Under the pieces are notes generated by a model that was not told the origin of the DNA, made no database searches, and was given only the letters and a program-made list of their open reading frames with translations. Source: Symsagittifera roscoffensis (lineage: Eukaryota; Xenacoelomorpha; Acoela; Convolutidae). Taken from it: DNA of 64,000 nt. Both the position numbers and the translations under genes were made by a program. This document shows positions 55,680 through 64,000 of this stretch, piece by piece. The stretch is from contig NC_087062.1 in assembly GCF_963678635.1 (NCBI RefSeq), positions 88,761,845 to 88,825,844 of the forward strand. Direction: 5' to 3'. Position 1 is the stretch's first letter, and every line of letters begins with the position of its first letter.

Positions 55680-56676
55680 AGGGAACTTTAAAATCATTTA
55701 ATTGATATTCTAAAAGATCTGTATTTTCATTAATTGTTGTGTTATTAAATTTTCGGAAATATTGGAGGAGTGTTTTATTTCCTAAAATTGTGGTATCTGA
55801 TTTTACGGGCTTGGTTTTGTATTTGTGCCTTGATTTTAGTTGTCTAATTACTGGGTCGAGATTTTGATATTGTTTTAAAAATTCAAGTGTAATTTTATGT
55901 GTTGGGGGGAGAAAAATATTGTCAATTTCTAGTTTTGATAGGGGAATTGTGTCAAGTGGGTCATGGAGGTCAAAAACTTGATTTATGTGAATTTTGAATC
56001 GTTTGTTTGTGGTCCTGATAAATTTATTTTATCTGTTAAATTTTCTTTTTCAATTAATGGAAAAAGGTCTTTTTTATGCGAGTGTTGTTTTATTTTCTTT
56101 AGTTGAGTATTAGTTTTTATCCATTGTGAGTATGGAATTGGTTTGAAAGTTGATGTTCCTAGTAAATCAACTTCGTAGTGATTATTTTGGCAATCTAACT
56201 AAAGTGGGAAATTTTGTAGATTATTTATCTGTGATTGATCAATTTCAGTTCTTACTGCATATTCGCATTCGAATCAGGGTGATGTTTCATCTTTTGCAAG
56301 AAAAATTTTAATATTTTGTGGTATTTCAACTGTAGTTTTTCGTGTGAGTAATTCAAGTGGTGTATTTCTACTTAATGTATCTGGTAATGCAAGGTTTTTT
56401 TCCTGCTGTCCAAACTATATGTAAGTTTGGGAATTTCATTAGAATTAGTTGAAAGCTATAAACTCTATGATTTGGATTTTATTTTTGTGTAAAGAGAAAT
56501 ATAATTGGTTTATGATCTGTGAATAAAACTGTTGGGTGTTTTGATCTAAGTATCAGAAATTCATATTCTGTAAGTGTATAAATTATAGCTGTACATTATC
56601 TCATTAGAGTTGAGAGTCGTAGCTCTGCTTGAGTGAATAATCGTGAATTTGCTGATATAAGATTCATTTTATTGGT
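55680..56676 (-). pseudogene. RNase H remainder and connector, unit 1, interrupted
   Basis: Between the RT/RNase H frame and integrase the minus strand is coding-like but broken by several stops and shifts (for example around 56000-56280 and 56420-56640). Words typical of the RNase H end can be sensed but not read continuously. The same lesions recur at 60627-61623. Confidence 0.6.
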
Positions 56677-57222
56677 TCAACTATGTGATTGTAGCAATGC
56701 TGCGCCGATGCCAAAATTTGAAGCATCGCCCATTGCATAGAATGGTTGATTTGGATCTGGAATTGTATTTGAAATTTGTTCAGTTAAGAGTTTTTTAATT
56801 TCTTCAAAACGTGTTTGATGTTCAGTGGTCCATGCAAAATTATTTTGTTGTCTGAGGATGTTATAAAAAGGTCTTAAGTATAATTGCATTTTGTAAACAT
56901 ATTTACTTAAGAAATTTAACATTCCAAGGAATTCTTGGATTTTCTTTTTATTTGTAGGTGGCTGACGTTTTTGAATGGCATCAATGCGTGATTTTATTGG
57001 AGTGATAGTGTTTCGTTCAATATTATGTCCTAAAAATTTAACGCGTGTTAGAAAGAAGTGTGATTTATCGGGGGCTGCTTTCAGATTTTCGTTCTGAAGT
57101 ATTTTATGATATTGTTCTAAGACTGTAAACATTTCGTCTTTGGTTTGTGATTGCATAAAAACATCGTCTAAATAGGTGATTTCATTTTTCTTGAGTATTA
57201 GTGGTCTAAAAAATTTACTCAT
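56677..57222 (-). pseudogene. RT palm/thumb and start of RNase H, unit 1
   Basis: 181-codon frame with the RT active-site box YLDD (residues 17-20) and VKFLGHNI near residue 70. IQEFLGMLNFLSKY marks the RT thumb, and MGDASNFGIGAALLQ near the end is the first RNase H aspartate motif. A stop follows directly. Part of a Ty3/Gypsy-type pol; cannot be made as a full enzyme because of the breaks on both sides. Confidence 0.85.
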
Positions 57223-58188
57223 GAAAGCTGAAAAAGCTGCTGGTCCTATGGATATTCCATAGAATAAGCGATTAAATTCATATTGTTGATTTCCAATAAC
57301 AAATTGTGTTAAACGTCGTGATTGTTCATCAAGTGGATTTGGTTATATGCACTATTCATATCTGCCGTTGTGAAGTATTTACCATTTATCTTTGTCAAGA
57401 TAACTTGTATGTTCAATATGCCAATTGCATTTTGATTCGTCAATTAGTGAATTGAGGTATCTAGCGTCTAAAACTATTTATAGTGATTCACCTTTTGCTA
57501 GAATGATAACAGGGTTAATGAAGGTGTTTCCTTTTCGTTGTTCTTTTTTATTTATTGGTGAGATAATTTCGTATTGTTCTAAAATGTCAAGTATTCTGTT
57601 TACCTTGTCATGTAAGTGAATTGGTACTTTACTTGCTCTTTGTTTTTTGAAAACTGCGTCAGGATTCAACGGGAGGTGTAGTGATGAACTAATTTTTCCA
57701 ACGTCAAATTTTGATGTTGAGTAGACTGTTGAATATTTTAACAGTTGTTTTGCTAATTTATCAAATTCAATTTGTGTAATTTGTGAATGTTCAAAATTAA
57801 ACATTGTTGAAAATTTTGGTTGTTTTTCCGTGTAATGTGTTATATTGAATGTTGGTTTAAAATATGGTGTTTTTGTGAAGTAATCTGTGTTTCTTTTTTC
57901 ATTACTTATGATATTATTTATGGATAATTCTTCGTCAAAAATTGTTGATTGGCAAATATCTAATAATTGGACTATATTATTAACGCGGTAGGCTACTTCA
58001 TTTATAGGTGAAATTGTAGCATTTGTTTCACAATATCCTAAAAATCCTAAGGGTAATGTTACTTGATATGGTGTTTTATTATACACGTGTAATGAAATGA
58101 TGTCGGAATTCGTATTTTTCGAATATTTTATGGAAGAGATCGTAATTTTGAAATATTTGTGGATAGGTTTAAATTCGAAGTCTGACAT
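57223..58188 (-). pseudogene. RT N-terminal part, unit 1, frameshifted
   Basis: The long frame 57478-58188 carries the pre-RT region and the start of the fingers (VPIHLHDKVNRILDILEQY, then INPVIILAKGESL) and stops at 57478. Homology continues in other frames (ADMNSAYNQ near 57340, then PLDEQSRRLTQF and GISIGPAAFSAFMS) towards the next block, so at least one indel and one stop separate the pieces. Confidence 0.75.
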
Positions 58189-58465
58189 GAAAAGTTGTTG
58201 TTTATTTTGACTTTTGTTATACTGGTTAACTTGTTTTATTGAAAAATTATATATATTTCCTGATAGTGGTTTCAGGTGTTTCCGTTGAATGGTGGTTGTT
58301 TGTTTAATCTTTGGAAGAATGTTAGGGCTGTATTTTTTGTTTTTGTTTATTTATCTTTGATATGTATCTTACTATTTAAGATGTTGATTGTTGGTATATA
58401 TTTCGATATAAACGGTATGCCAATGATGTTGTGTTTAATTGGTTTTAATTGTGTTTTCTTCTTTC

Positions 58466-59086
58466 TTAAGGAAGAAGAAATAATTGGATTTTTCCATAAA
58501 TTACTAATGTTGATCCTTGTGCTGTTGCTAATTTACTAGAGGTTTCAAGAGGTGTTAATTTTGGATGCAATGTTTTGATTTCGTTCCATGTGGGAATAAT
58601 AATTATATTTGATTCTGCTCCTGAGTCAATTAAAAAATCTATTTCAATATCTGGTGGTTGAAATTCTTTTTTTCTTGGGCTTTCTAAGAGAAATGAAATT
58701 GTCCAAATTTTTTCTCTTGGTTGTTCTTTTTGTATATTTTGATAAAATTGTTTTGTGTTTGAGCATTGTGTTTCGTCTTTTTTATCGGGTTTAATTACCG
58801 TGTTAATTCCGTTTACTTCTTGTGTAGTTTGTGTATTATCAATGGGTTCAATATAGTAATTGTGAAGGAGTTCCAATTGATTTTCATATATATGTGAAGT
58901 AAAAGGTTGTTCATATATGATAGGTTCATAGTCGTTTTTGACTGTTATCATGTTTACTGAGATGGTATTATCTGTATCACTTTCTGTATCTGATGATTCA
59001 CAATGTATATGATTTAGTTGTAATTCGTTACTTCCTATGTCATCAATACTTGGGGGGTCTGAAGTTGTTTCTTCATTTGTCTGCAT
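58466..59086 (-). CDS. Retroelement protease region, unit 1
   Basis: 206-codon frame with the aspartic protease signature IDFLIDSGAESNI (catalytic aspartate near residue 154), followed by a beta-rich stretch ending GSTLVIYGKIQLF. The first ~130 residues are acidic and unstructured and probably belong to the gag-pol linker. A retropepsin acts as a dimer to process the polyprotein. The frame stops soon after, before RT. Confidence 0.75.
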   Translation of the reverse strand: MQTNEETTSDPPSIDDIGSNELQLNHIHCESSDTESDTDNTISVNMITVKNDYEPIIYEQPFTSHIYENQLELLHNYYIEPIDNTQTTQEVNGINTVIKPDKKDETQCSNTKQFYQNIQKEQPREKIWTISFLLESPRKKEFQPPDIEIDFLIDSGAESNIIIIPTWNEIKTLHPKLTPLETSSKLATAQGSTLVIYGKIQLFLLP

Positions 59087-59125
59087 TTGATTAATGTGTC
59101 TTTGATGTTTTGGTGTGCTACTTCT

Positions 59126-59534
59126 CTATCGATGTTTAGAATCGGGATAGCGGTTATTATTCCTATTTGGTGACTGGGAATAATTTCTGTATCGATTATT
59201 GTAACTTGAGTTTCGATTTTGTGAAATATTTTGTGATCTGTTTTGATAATTATCATTTGAAATGTGATAATTTGATTTATAATATGAATTATTCCTTGAT
59301 CTATTGTTTGGGTAATTCTGATTTCGATTGTTTGAATAACTTCTATTTCTATTATGTGAATAGTTTCTATTTCTGTTGTATGATGAGTTTCGTGATTGAT
59401 TATTGGAATAGTGTTTATTCCGTAGGTTTGATTGGGAACTGGATCCAGAAACAAATTCTGTTGTATTGGAATTCGATCGTGAATAGTTATTTTGGTTATT
59501 TTGGCTATTCGATCGGTTATATCTATTTTGTGAG
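59126..59534 (-). pseudogene. Gag C-terminal tail, Asn/Arg/Ser/Tyr-rich (unit 1, N-terminal part missing)
   Basis: In the frame ending at the TAG at 59126-59128 the minus strand encodes a low-complexity basic tail of NRN, SYNNR and YSQSPNRNNNR type repeats, a plausible RNA-binding nucleocapsid tail. No CCHC knuckle is visible in this part. Upstream it is cut by the duplication junction at 59535. The longer open frame 59035-60612 crosses this DNA in a different frame, giving an isoleucine/threonine-rich nonsense tail to integrase. Confidence 0.6.
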
Positions 59535-59540
59535 TGATTT

Positions 59541-60612
59541 GATATGGTCCTTTTTGAAGTGGTTGTAATTTCCTATAGATTCCTTTTTGCGTATTAAAGT
59601 TAGCTAGTAAAACAAATGTTCCAATTTTTAAATCTGTGGCTGGTGTAAAGCGTGAATTAATTTGATCGTTAATGGTTTGCCTTAGTAACAATTTCTTTGC
59701 TACTTTTTGGCAGATATCATTGTGTTTTTTATCTCTATTTAATATCCATTCGGTATGTGTGCCGGAGGCTAATTTAGGAATTTGCGGGTGATGAAAATGA
59801 TCTTCATCATGTGTGTGTAAATGTAGGTTATAACAAATTGAATCTTTATTTGGTTGGCAATAACCTTGTGCATTTTTATGGGCATTTGCTGTGAACATAA
59901 TTGGTTTACGTGGCTTTTGATTAAAAACAATTTCGTATGGTGACATTCCGAAAGTTGTCGTAATTTGTGAATTGTATGCTGAGGGAAATAATTTTACATC
60001 TGCTGACCATTCTGTGTATTTTGTATCATTTCCATTTATGATACATCTGAGATATTCTCGTAGTGATCGTTTCATATCTTCGATTAAACCGTTTGTCCAA
60101 GGTGCATGAGATGTACGTGGTTTATGTTTTATGTTATATAAGTGGCTCAGTGTGATAATTTCAATATTAATAAATTCTGTACCGTTGTCTGTAACTAAGA
60201 TTTTGAGTAATCCGAATTTAGCTATCCAATGTTCATAAAGCTTCGTGTAAGCATAATAAGCGTTACAATGTGGTACTGGGTTGAGTGCTACATAATGTGT
60301 GCATGCGTCAACAATGACCATAAAGTAGGAGTTTTCTTCAGAAGATGGTGAAATTGGTCCTTTTGTATCGCATGATATGCGATGATTAAAATATGAGCTT
60401 TGTCCTTTAAAATCTTGTTTTTGTGCTATTTTTTTTTGATTTGGATAAGGTTTGTTCAACTGACATATTATACAATCATTGCATAATACTTTTATCCAAA
60501 TTGGTGCATTTGGGAAATAAAAGTTTTGTGTAAAGTTCGAGTATGTTTTTTCTGATCCGGAGTGTCCTTTAGTATTTTGTGTATGTGAGACATTAAAAGC
60601 TATTAATATCAT
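59541..60612 (-). pseudogene. Integrase, unit 2, truncated at duplication junction
   Basis: Same 357 residues as unit 1 integrase, including the HHCC finger and D82/D142/E178. At KGPYQI the sequence crosses the junction into gag DNA in a foreign frame, so the end of the C-terminal domain is lost and an artificial I/T-rich tail follows to the stop at 59035. Confidence 0.85.
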
Positions 60613-60626
60613 ACTTAAAGGAAAAC

Positions 60627-61623
60627 AGGGAACTTTAAAATCATTTAATTGATATTCTAAAAGATCTGTATTTTCATTAATTGTTGTGTTATTAAATTTT
60701 CGGAAATATTGGAGGAGTGTTTTATTTCCTAAAATTGTGGTATCTGATTTTACGGGCTTGGTTTTGTATTTGTGCCTTGATTTTAGTTGTCTAATTACTG
60801 GGTCGAGATTTTGATATTGTTTTAAAAATTCAAGTGTAATTTTATGTGTTGGGGGGAGAAAAATATTGTCAATTTCTAGTTTTGATAGGGGAATTGTGTC
60901 AAGTGGGTCATGGAGGTCAAAAACTTGATTTATGTGAATTTTGAATCGTTTGTTTGTGGTCCTGATAAATTTATTTTATCTGTTAAATTTTCTTTTTCAA
61001 TTAATGGAAAAAGGTCTTTTTTATGCGAGTGTTGTTTTATTTTCTTTAGTTGAGTATTAGTTTTTATCCATTGTGAGTATGGAATTGGTTTGAAAGTTGA
61101 TGTTCCTAGTAAATCAACTTCGTAGTGATTATTTTGGCAATCTAACTAAAGTGGGAAATTTTGTAGATTATTTATCTGTGATTGATCAATTTCAGTTCTT
61201 ACTGCATATTCGCATTCGAATCAGGGTGATGTTTCATCTTTTGCAAGAAAAATTTTAATATTTTGTGGTATTTCAACTGTAGTTTTTCGTGTGAGTAATT
61301 CAAGTGGTGTATTTCTACTTAATGTATCTGGTAATGCAAGGTTTTTTTCCTGCTGTCCAAACTATATGTAAGTTTGGGAATTTCATTAGAATTAGTTGAA
61401 AGCTATAAACTCTATGATTTGGATTTTATTTTTGTGTAAAGAGAAATATAATTGGTTTATGATCTGTGAATAAAACTGTTGGGTGTTTTGATCTAAGTAT
61501 CAGAAATTCATATTCTGTAAGTGTATAAATTATAGCTGTACATTATCTCATTAGAGTTGAGAGTCGTAGCTCTGCTTGAGTGAATAATCGTGAATTTGCT
61601 GATATAAGATTCATTTTATTGGT
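60627..61623 (-). pseudogene. RNase H remainder and connector, unit 2, interrupted
   Basis: Copy of 55680-56676 with the same stops and frame changes. Confidence 0.6.
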
Positions 61624-62169
61624 TCAACTATGTGATTGTAGCAATGCTGCGCCGATGCCAAAATTTGAAGCATCGCCCATTGCATAGAATGGTTGATTTG
61701 GATCTGGAATTGTATTTGAAATTTGTTCAGTTAAGAGTTTTTTAATTTCTTCAAAACGTGTTTGATGTTCAGTGGTCCATGCAAAATTATTTTGTTGTCT
61801 GAGGATGTTATAAAAAGGTCTTAAGTATAATTGCATTTTGTAAACATATTTACTTAAGAAATTTAACATTCCAAGGAATTCTTGGATTTTCTTTTTATTT
61901 GTAGGTGGCTGACGTTTTTGAATGGCATCAATGCGTGATTTTATTGGAGTGATAGTGTTTCGTTCAATATTATGTCCTAAAAATTTAACGCGTGTTAGAA
62001 AGAAGTGTGATTTATCGGGGGCTGCTTTCAGATTTTCGTTCTGAAGTATTTTATGATATTGTTCTAAGACTGTAAACATTTCGTCTTTGGTTTGTGATTG
62101 CATAAAAACATCGTCTAAATAGGTGATTTCATTTTTCTTGAGTATTAGTGGTCTAAAAAATTTACTCAT
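61624..62169 (-). pseudogene. RT palm/thumb and start of RNase H, unit 2
   Basis: Same translation as 56677-57222, with YLDD at residues 17-20. Confidence 0.85.
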
Positions 62170-63160
62170 GAAAGCTGAAAAAGCTGCTGGTCCTATGGAT
62201 ATTCCATAGAATAAGCGATTAAATTCATATTGTTGATTTCCAATAACAAATTGTGTTAAACGTCGTGATTGTTCATCAAGTGGATTTGGTTATATGCACT
62301 ATTCATATCTGCCGTTGTGAAGTATTTACCATTTATCTTTGTCAAGATAACTTGTATGTTCAATATGCCAATTGCATTTTGATTCGTCAATTAGTGAATT
62401 GAGGTATCTAGCGTCTAAAACTATTTATAGTGATTCACCTTTTGCTAGAATGATAACAGGGTTAATGAAGGTGTTTCCTTTTCGTTGTTCTTTTTTATTT
62501 ATTGGTGAGATAATTTCGTATTGTTCTAAAATGTCAAGTATTCTGTTTACCTAAAATGTCAAGTATTCTGTTTACCTTGTCATGTAAGTGAATTGGTACT
62601 TTACTTGCTCTTTGTTTTTTGAAAACTGCGTCAGGATTCAACGGGAGGTGTAGTGATGAACTAATTTTTCCAACGTCAAATTTTGATGTTGAGTAGACTG
62701 TTGAATATTTTAACAGTTGTTTTGCTAATTTATCAAATTCAATTTGTGTAATTTGTGAATGTTCAAAATTAAACATTGTTGAAAATTTTGGTTGTTTTTC
62801 CGTGTAATGTGTTATATTGAATGTTGGTTTAAAATATGGTGTTTTTGTGAAGTAATCTGTGTTTCTTTTTTCATTACTTATGATATTATTTATGGATAAT
62901 TCTTCGTCAAAAATTGTTGATTGGCAAATATCTAATAATTGGACTATATTATTAACGCGGTAGGCTACTTCATTTATAGGTGAAATTGTAGCATTTGTTT
63001 CACAATATCCTAAAAATCCTAAGGGTAATGTTACTTGATATGGTGTTTTATTATACACGTGTAATGAAATGATGTCGGAATTCGTATTTTTCGAATATTT
63101 TATGGAAGAGATCGTAATTTTGAAATATTTGTGGATAGGTTTAAATTCGAAGTCTGACAT
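62170..63160 (-). pseudogene. RT N-terminal part, unit 2, frameshifted
   Basis: Copy of 57223-58188 with an additional 25-base tandem duplication at about 62528-62577 that introduces a further frameshift, so the open frame ends at 62534. Confidence 0.75.
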
Positions 63161-63437
63161 GAAAAGTTGTTGTTTATTTTGACTTTTGTTATACTGGTTA
63201 ACTTGTTTTATTGAAAAATTATATATATTTCCTGATAGTGGTTTCAGGTGTTTCCGTTGAATGGTGGTTGTTTGTTTAATCTTTGGAAGAATGTTAGGGC
63301 TGTATTTTTTGTTTTTGTTTATTTATCTTTGATATGTATCTTACTATTTAAGATGTTGATTGTTGGTATATATTTCGATATAAACGGTATGCCAATGATG
63401 TTGTGTTTAATTGGTTTTAATTGTGTTTTCTTCTTTC

Positions 63438-64000
63438 TTAAGGAAGAAGAAATAATTGGATTTTTCCATAAATTACTAATGTTGATCCTTGTGCTGTTGC
63501 TAATTTACTAGAGGTTTCAAGAGGTGTTAATTTTGGATGCAATGTTTTGATTTCGTTCCATGTGGGAATAATAATTATATTTGATTCTGCTCCTGAGTCA
63601 ATTAAAAAATCTATTTCAATATCTGGTGGTTGAAATTCTTTTTTTCTTGGGCTTTCTAAGAGAAATGAAATTGTCCAAATTTTTTCTCTTGGTTGTTCTT
63701 TTTGTATATTTTGATAAAATTGTTTTGTGTTTGAGCATTGTGTTTCGTCTTTTTTATCGGGTTTAATTACCGTGTTAATTCCGTTTACTTCTTGTGTAGT
63801 TTGTGTATTATCAATGGGTTCAATATAGTAATTGTGAAGGAGTTCCAATTGATTTTCATATATATGTGAAGTAAAAGGTTGTTCATATATGATAGGTTCA
63901 TAGTCGTTTTTGACTGTTATCATGTTTACTGAGATGGTATTATCTGTATCACTTTCTGTATCTGATGATTCACAATGTATATGATTTAGTTGTAATTCGT
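63438..64000 (-). CDS. Retroelement protease region, unit 2 (runs to window edge)
   Basis: Copy of 58466-59086 with the same DSGA protease signature. The frame continues upstream of the internal ATG at 63923 to the window end. Confidence 0.7.
   Translation of the reverse strand, partial: ELQLNHIHCESSDTESDTDNTISVNMITVKNDYEPIIYEQPFTSHIYENQLELLHNYYIEPIDNTQTTQEVNGINTVIKPDKKDETQCSNTKQFYQNIQKEQPREKIWTISFLLESPRKKEFQPPDIEIDFLIDSGAESNIIIIPTWNEIKTLHPKLTPLETSSKLATAQGSTLVIYGKIQLFLLP

Larger units (their letters stand above)
54588..59534 (-). repeat. Retroelement internal tandem duplication, unit 1
   Basis: The segment recurs from 59535 with an offset of 4947 bases (4972 after a 25-base extra duplication in unit 2). 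The shared junction word TGATTTGATATGG stands at 54588 and 59535. All lesions in RT and connector are present in both units. Confidence 0.95.
47641..64000 (-). mobile_element. Errantivirus-like LTR retroelement, decayed, with internal tandem duplication (minus strand)
   Basis: Reading right to left: protease, RT, RNase H and integrase (unit 2), then gag tail, protease, RT, RNase H and integrase again (unit 1), then accessory, envelope-like and proline/serine-rich reading frames. Domain order and motifs are those of Ty3/Gypsy-type elements with a third, envelope-like gene. In-frame stops and frameshifts break RT, the connector and the envelope-like frame, so the element is not autonomous. The 5' end lies beyond the window. 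Confidence 0.85.
59535..64000 (-). repeat. Retroelement internal tandem duplication, unit 2 (runs off the window)
   Basis: Second copy of 54588-59534. The only difference I noticed is a tandem 25-base duplication at about 62528-62577 (TAAAATGTCAAGTATTCTG and following, twice). Unit 1 predicts that the copy should continue to about 64.5 kb. Confidence 0.95.

Noticed and set aside
58788-58799. GGTTTAATTACC, the first 12 bases of the nematode spliced leader SL1 (also at about 63760)
   Set aside because: The match ends there, no SL RNA structure or Sm site follows, and it lies inside the retroelement protease region on the opposite strand.
59035-59540. Isoleucine/threonine-rich extension of the unit 2 integrase frame
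   Set aside because: It is gag-tail DNA read in the wrong frame after the duplication junction; the N/R/S-rich reading in another frame is the native one.
1-64000. tRNA or rRNA genes
   Set aside because: No credible B-box (GGTTCGANTCC) with cloverleaf context and no rRNA-like stretch was found by eye.

Overview
The window looks like non-coding-rich, AT-rich genomic DNA from a small invertebrate, most likely a nematode. The evidence is a set of two-exon genes for short secreted peptides with GTAAGT donors and TTTCAG acceptors, many fold-back (MITE-like) elements, long satellite arrays and decayed Ty3/Gypsy-type LTR retroelements. No bacterial gene organisation is present. The nematode assignment is an inference from intron style and element types and was not checked by any search.

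Layout: 1-2308 is a fold-back element with ~0.4 kb inverted arms and a second inverted-repeat element nested inside it. 2418-2934, 7546-7923 and 16599-17145 are further copies of that second family. 4070-7545 holds a Ty3/Gypsy pol remnant on the minus strand, broken by frameshifts and by a deletion in the integrase core. 8256-11040 and 14463-17756 are a near-identical duplicated pair (A and B), each with one peptide gene and each running into a 24-26 bp satellite (11041-14460 and 17757-23588, then a short inverted stretch and a second monomer type to 24120). 25526-29850 and 29851-33743 are a second, older duplicated pair (C and D), each with one exon-1 relic of the same peptide family. About 34.9-39.3 kb and 39.3-42.4 kb form a third pair (E and F), each with one peptide gene. 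E has a transposon with a 41-bp minisatellite in its promoter and a satellite block behind it; F has neither. 40852-43527 and 43528-46207 are a recent ~2.68 kb tandem duplication downstream of F. From about 47.6 kb to the end, the minus strand carries an errantivirus-like LTR element (gag tail, protease, RT, RNase H, integrase, then envelope-like and accessory reading frames). It is decayed, and it contains an internal 4947-bp tandem duplication of its gag-pol part.

The most interesting item is the peptide family. It has six copies on one strand, with a signal peptide, a basic pro-region ending in di/tribasic sites, and a second exon (after a phase-2 intron) with eight cysteines in the spacing C-x5-C-x3-C-x14-C-x5-C-x4-C-x-C-x-C. 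The start and end of this spacing resemble cysteine-stabilised alpha-beta (defensin or channel-blocker type) peptides, with two extra cysteines. Three copies (A, E, F) keep both exons open, B has an in-frame stop at the start of exon 2, and C and D are exon-1 relics. The cluster looks like birth-and-death evolution driven by segmental duplication and repeat invasion. Function is unknown.
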